Below are positions 54,065 to 56,604 of a stretch of 56,604 nucleotides of DNA, in pieces. Made by a program: the position numbers and the translations under genes. Numbering within the stretch: the stretch's first letter is position 1; every line of letters starts with the position of its first letter. Source of the DNA: Candidatus Prevotella equi (GTDB taxonomy: Bacteria > Bacteroidota > Bacteroidia > Bacteroidales > Bacteroidaceae); NCBI GenBank assembly GCA_018065145.1, contig JAGHTW010000057.1, positions 1-56,604 of the forward strand. The letters run 5' to 3'. Below the pieces are notes generated by a model. That model had not been told where the DNA came from. It made no database searches and was given only the letters and a program-made list of their open reading frames with translations.

Positions 54065-55795
54065 ATGATTTCAAAATATAAATCAATAGCATTAGGACTT
54101 GCAATGGCAGCTACATGCGCATTTACGTCTTGTTCTGATGATTTTATGTCAGAGATCAATACCGACGACTCTAAAGCAGAGATTATCAACCCTAACTCCC
54201 TGCTCACCACGGCTCTGTTACAAACCTATGGTGACTTCGGATTGATGGACACATACCGTAGTTATATAACAGGTTTCACTCAGCAGTATGCTGGTGGTTG
54301 GAACGTAACCAACTATGCTGGTTCTGTCTTCTACTCTGATGCAGAGGCAGCTAAGCTTTGGGACAAATACTATAGCGTAGGTCTGAAGAACCTACAAGAT
54401 GGTATTGAAAAAAGCGCTGACAAGAAGAATATTAATGCCATTCTGCGCATTCATCGCGTTTACATGTACTCTATCCTTACCGACGTATATGGTGACATCC
54501 CATGCTTCGAGGCTTGTACAGGTTTTGCAACACCTAAATATGACAAGCAAGAGGATATCTATGATTGGTTCTTCAAAGAACTTGGAGAATGCGTGGACCA
54601 GTTGGGAACTGGCAATGACCTCATCACGGGCGATGTAACGTCTCTCAATGGTAAGACAGAATCATGGAAGCGTTTTGCAAACTCTCTCCGCCTGCGCTAC
54701 GCAATGCGTATCTCTGATGCAAAGCCAGAAGTTGCAAAGACTGAATTCCTCAAAGCTCTCGCTGCTGACGGTGGCGTGATAGAGAATGTAGATCAGAGTG
54801 CTTACGTTAATTATCTTGACGTTCCTTATACTCTCTATAAGGGTGCTGAGAAACTTGACTTCCGTGCAAACGCCCTCGGAGAAGTTCTCTACGGACAGGA
54901 TAGAGAGTCACCATCATTCGTTTGTGCTACATTTGTAGAAATGATGAAGAATACAAACGACCCTCGTATGTGGCGTATCTGCCGTTACTATTACAACTAT
55001 GACCGTAGCGAGACACGTCCTGATGCTGAGAATATTGACGTAACAGAAGATGTTAAGTCTTATTTCGGTGATAACATTAGCAAGTACTGGCCAGAAATAG
55101 GCACAGCATGGTACGATAACGCTAATGAGGATTGGGCAAAGTATGACGTGGCTGATTTCCCTTCTCTTAGCAAGAAGGCTATTAATCCTGGCTTCGATAT
55201 GAACGCAGGTAACAGCCAGGTGCGTATGAAGGTGCCAATGGTTAATATTGACTTCGAGCGTCCACAGACTCCTGGTATTCTTATCACATCAGCAGAGGTA
55301 AAGTTCCTCATCGCAGAGGCTATTTCTAAGAATTGGATTACAGACAAGGACATCAATGAAGTGTTCAAGAATGGTATCTGGGAAGCTATGCAGATATATA
55401 ACAAACTCTATTTCAGCAGTGCTGATGCTTATGCTTCAAAGATTTCAGATACAGAAATTACAGACTATATCAACAGCCTCAATGTTGACCTCACAAACAA
55501 TGCACGCGAGGAAATCAATAAGCAGGCATACATCCTTCACTTCACTAACCCTTCAGAGTGCTGGGCAAATATCCGTCGTTCTGATTACCCTGTATTGAAG
55601 GACCGCTCTAAACTCCCTACATGGCCAAAGTTCCCACACGACGAGAACCTCACAACACCGCTTCGTCTCTGCTATCCACAGTTGGAAACAGACTATAATA
55701 GTGCGAACTACAATGAGGCTATCTCACGCTTAGGTGGTACAGATGATTGGCACAAGCCTGTATGGTGGGATGTCAATGCACAGAACTTCAAATAA
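54065..55795 (+). CDS. SusD/RagB-family lipoprotein of the beta-glucan PUL
   Basis: A 576-residue surface lipoprotein with Cys23 (FTSCSDDFMSE). It resembles the SusD/RagB-like subgroup: ILRIHRVYMYSILTDVYGDIP, WKRFANSLRLRYAMRIS and a C-terminal WANIRRSDYPVL. It pairs with the preceding SusC-like transporter as the glycan-binding lid. Confidence 0.92.
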   Translation: MISKYKSIALGLAMAATCAFTSCSDDFMSEINTDDSKAEIINPNSLLTTALLQTYGDFGLMDTYRSYITGFTQQYAGGWNVTNYAGSVFYSDAEAAKLWDKYYSVGLKNLQDGIEKSADKKNINAILRIHRVYMYSILTDVYGDIPCFEACTGFATPKYDKQEDIYDWFFKELGECVDQLGTGNDLITGDVTSLNGKTESWKRFANSLRLRYAMRISDAKPEVAKTEFLKALAADGGVIENVDQSAYVNYLDVPYTLYKGAEKLDFRANALGEVLYGQDRESPSFVCATFVEMMKNTNDPRMWRICRYYYNYDRSETRPDAENIDVTEDVKSYFGDNISKYWPEIGTAWYDNANEDWAKYDVADFPSLSKKAINPGFDMNAGNSQVRMKVPMVNIDFERPQTPGILITSAEVKFLIAEAISKNWITDKDINEVFKNGIWEAMQIYNKLYFSSADAYASKISDTEITDYINSLNVDLTNNAREEINKQAYILHFTNPSECWANIRRSDYPVLKDRSKLPTWPKFPHDENLTTPLRLCYPQLETDYNSANYNEAISRLGGTDDWHKPVWWDVNAQNFK

Positions 55796-55842
55796 ATGTC
55801 TGGACGTTATCCAAAATATAATATCATTAAAAGTAGAATATT

Positions 55843-56604
55843 ATGACAACAAAATATTTCAAGAAGAACATTCTTCGCTTTGCACTCATAGCAATATCTG
55901 CACTCGCAGCAGGATTCCTTCAGAGTTGCAGTAACGAGGATCCTTTCTTTGCTGCATCAGAGGATGATTCCCCACGCATCCTTAATACAGATCTTCAAAG
56001 CGTTGACCTATCTGGAAAAAAAGAATTATTACGCATTGATTCTATCTCACGCGCTGAGAATTTCAACTATGGTGTTCTCGCAACACCTCGTGCATACACC
56101 AACATCAACTGGTACGTTGACGATAAGTTAGTCTTCACAGGCGATACCATCAACATGCCATTCCTTGCTGGTACTTACAAAATCAAGATTGAGGCTGTAA
56201 CGACAAAGGGCAAGTCAACATACCGTGAGCGTTTACTTTTGGTAACTCCTCTTGACGGCGACCCTACACTTGCCAACGACGAGAAGTCACGCTGGCTCAA
56301 CCCTGGTGCTACAGTAACAATCAATGGTAATAACCTTGACAATGTTTCAAATCTACTCATTGGAGGTGTAGAGGTTGAAAACTTTATCAACAACGGAACG
56401 AGTGTTACCTTCACTGTTCCAGCTTCTCTTGCACTCGGTTCACCTCAAATGACTGCCATTACTAAAGATGGTGAGAAGTTTGGTCTTGACAGGGCAAATG
56501 TAACAAATGAACAGTATGTGGACCCAGGCGTTCAGGAGATTAAGCTTTGGGAAGGTTCACAAGTCATCAACTGGGGCGACGCAAATGTCAATATCTCTGC
56601 CGAT
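55843..56604 (+). CDS. Surface glycan-binding lipoprotein (partial, runs off the window)
   Basis: The first 254 codons are present and remain open at the window end. Signal peptide and lipobox with Cys29 (LQSCSNEDPF), then an Ig-like or PKD-like segment (about 75-135; NWYVDDKLVFTGDTI, GTYKIKIEAVT) and an IPT/TIG-like segment (about 150-235; NPGATVTINGNNLDNVSNLLI). The last part seen (LWEGSQVINWGD) is typical of the terminal binding module of PUL glycan-binding proteins. It follows SusD as in other loci, so it is the probable surface glycan-binding protein. Confidence 0.82.
   Translation, partial: MTTKYFKKNILRFALIAISALAAGFLQSCSNEDPFFAASEDDSPRILNTDLQSVDLSGKKELLRIDSISRAENFNYGVLATPRAYTNINWYVDDKLVFTGDTINMPFLAGTYKIKIEAVTTKGKSTYRERLLLVTPLDGDPTLANDEKSRWLNPGATVTINGNNLDNVSNLLIGGVEVENFINNGTSVTFTVPASLALGSPQMTAITKDGEKFGLDRANVTNEQYVDPGVQEIKLWEGSQVINWGDANVNISAD

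Overview
The window reads as a chromosomal piece of a Bacteroidota genome, most likely a plant-glycan-degrading gut or rumen Prevotella (Prevotellaceae). The basis is two SusC/SusD-type polysaccharide utilization loci (PULs), many SPII lipoproteins of the SCSD type, DUF families typical of the phylum, repeated TAnnTTTG promoter boxes without Shine-Dalgarno sequences, and AT-rich iterative spacers. I see no phage, insertion sequence, CRISPR array or integrase.

Layout. 1-4.9 kb (minus strand): a large secreted multidomain protein and an SGNH acetylesterase, separated by a 785-base gap that holds a 22-bp tandem palindromic array and a mosaic of short hairpins. 5.1-14.4 kb (plus): housekeeping genes sppA, lpxK, punA, thiL, a sugar nucleotidyltransferase, an NrnA-like DHH phosphoesterase, a DUF4827 lipoprotein and glmM; a second, inverted copy of the hairpin mosaic lies after punA. 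14.4-14.6 kb (minus): the SRP RNA gene ffs followed by tRNA-Thr(UGU), ending at a terminator shared with glmM. 14.75-24.8 kb (plus): a long run of tightly packed genes (DUF4199, GT2, DUF6452, DUF6048, apbE, Crp/Fnr regulator, M3 peptidase, dCMP deaminase, S41 peptidase) ending in a membrane-spanning regulator that fuses a periplasmic sugar-binding domain to an AraC DNA-binding domain.

25.0-37.1 kb is a complete fructan PUL: periplasmic GH32, SusC, SusD, a DUF4960 lipoprotein, a divergent GH32-like surface lipoprotein (DUF4975 type), an inner-membrane MFS sugar transporter and a PfkB-type fructokinase. The hybrid regulator just upstream is the likely fructose sensor. Fructan would be bound and cut at the surface, imported by SusCD, trimmed to fructose in the periplasm, carried in by the MFS protein and phosphorylated.

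37.2-43.2 kb is the phenylalanine/tyrosine operon: pheA, an unrelated secreted protein, a PLP aminotransferase, DAHP synthase-chorismate mutase and tyrA. In front of pheA is what I consider the best find in the window: a promoter, a 25-codon leader ORF with nine Phe/Tyr codons, a 12-bp antiterminator helix overlapping the end of that ORF, and an intrinsic terminator with eight T residues. This is the full architecture of a ribosome-mediated attenuator for aromatic amino acids.

43.3-56.6 kb is a beta-glucan/cello-oligosaccharide PUL: an AraC regulator, a secreted protein made of two duplicated beta-sandwich-like units, a cytoplasmic GH94 phosphorylase, two GH5 endoglucanases (one lipoprotein, one periplasmic), SusC, SusD and a surface glycan-binding lipoprotein cut off by the end of the window.
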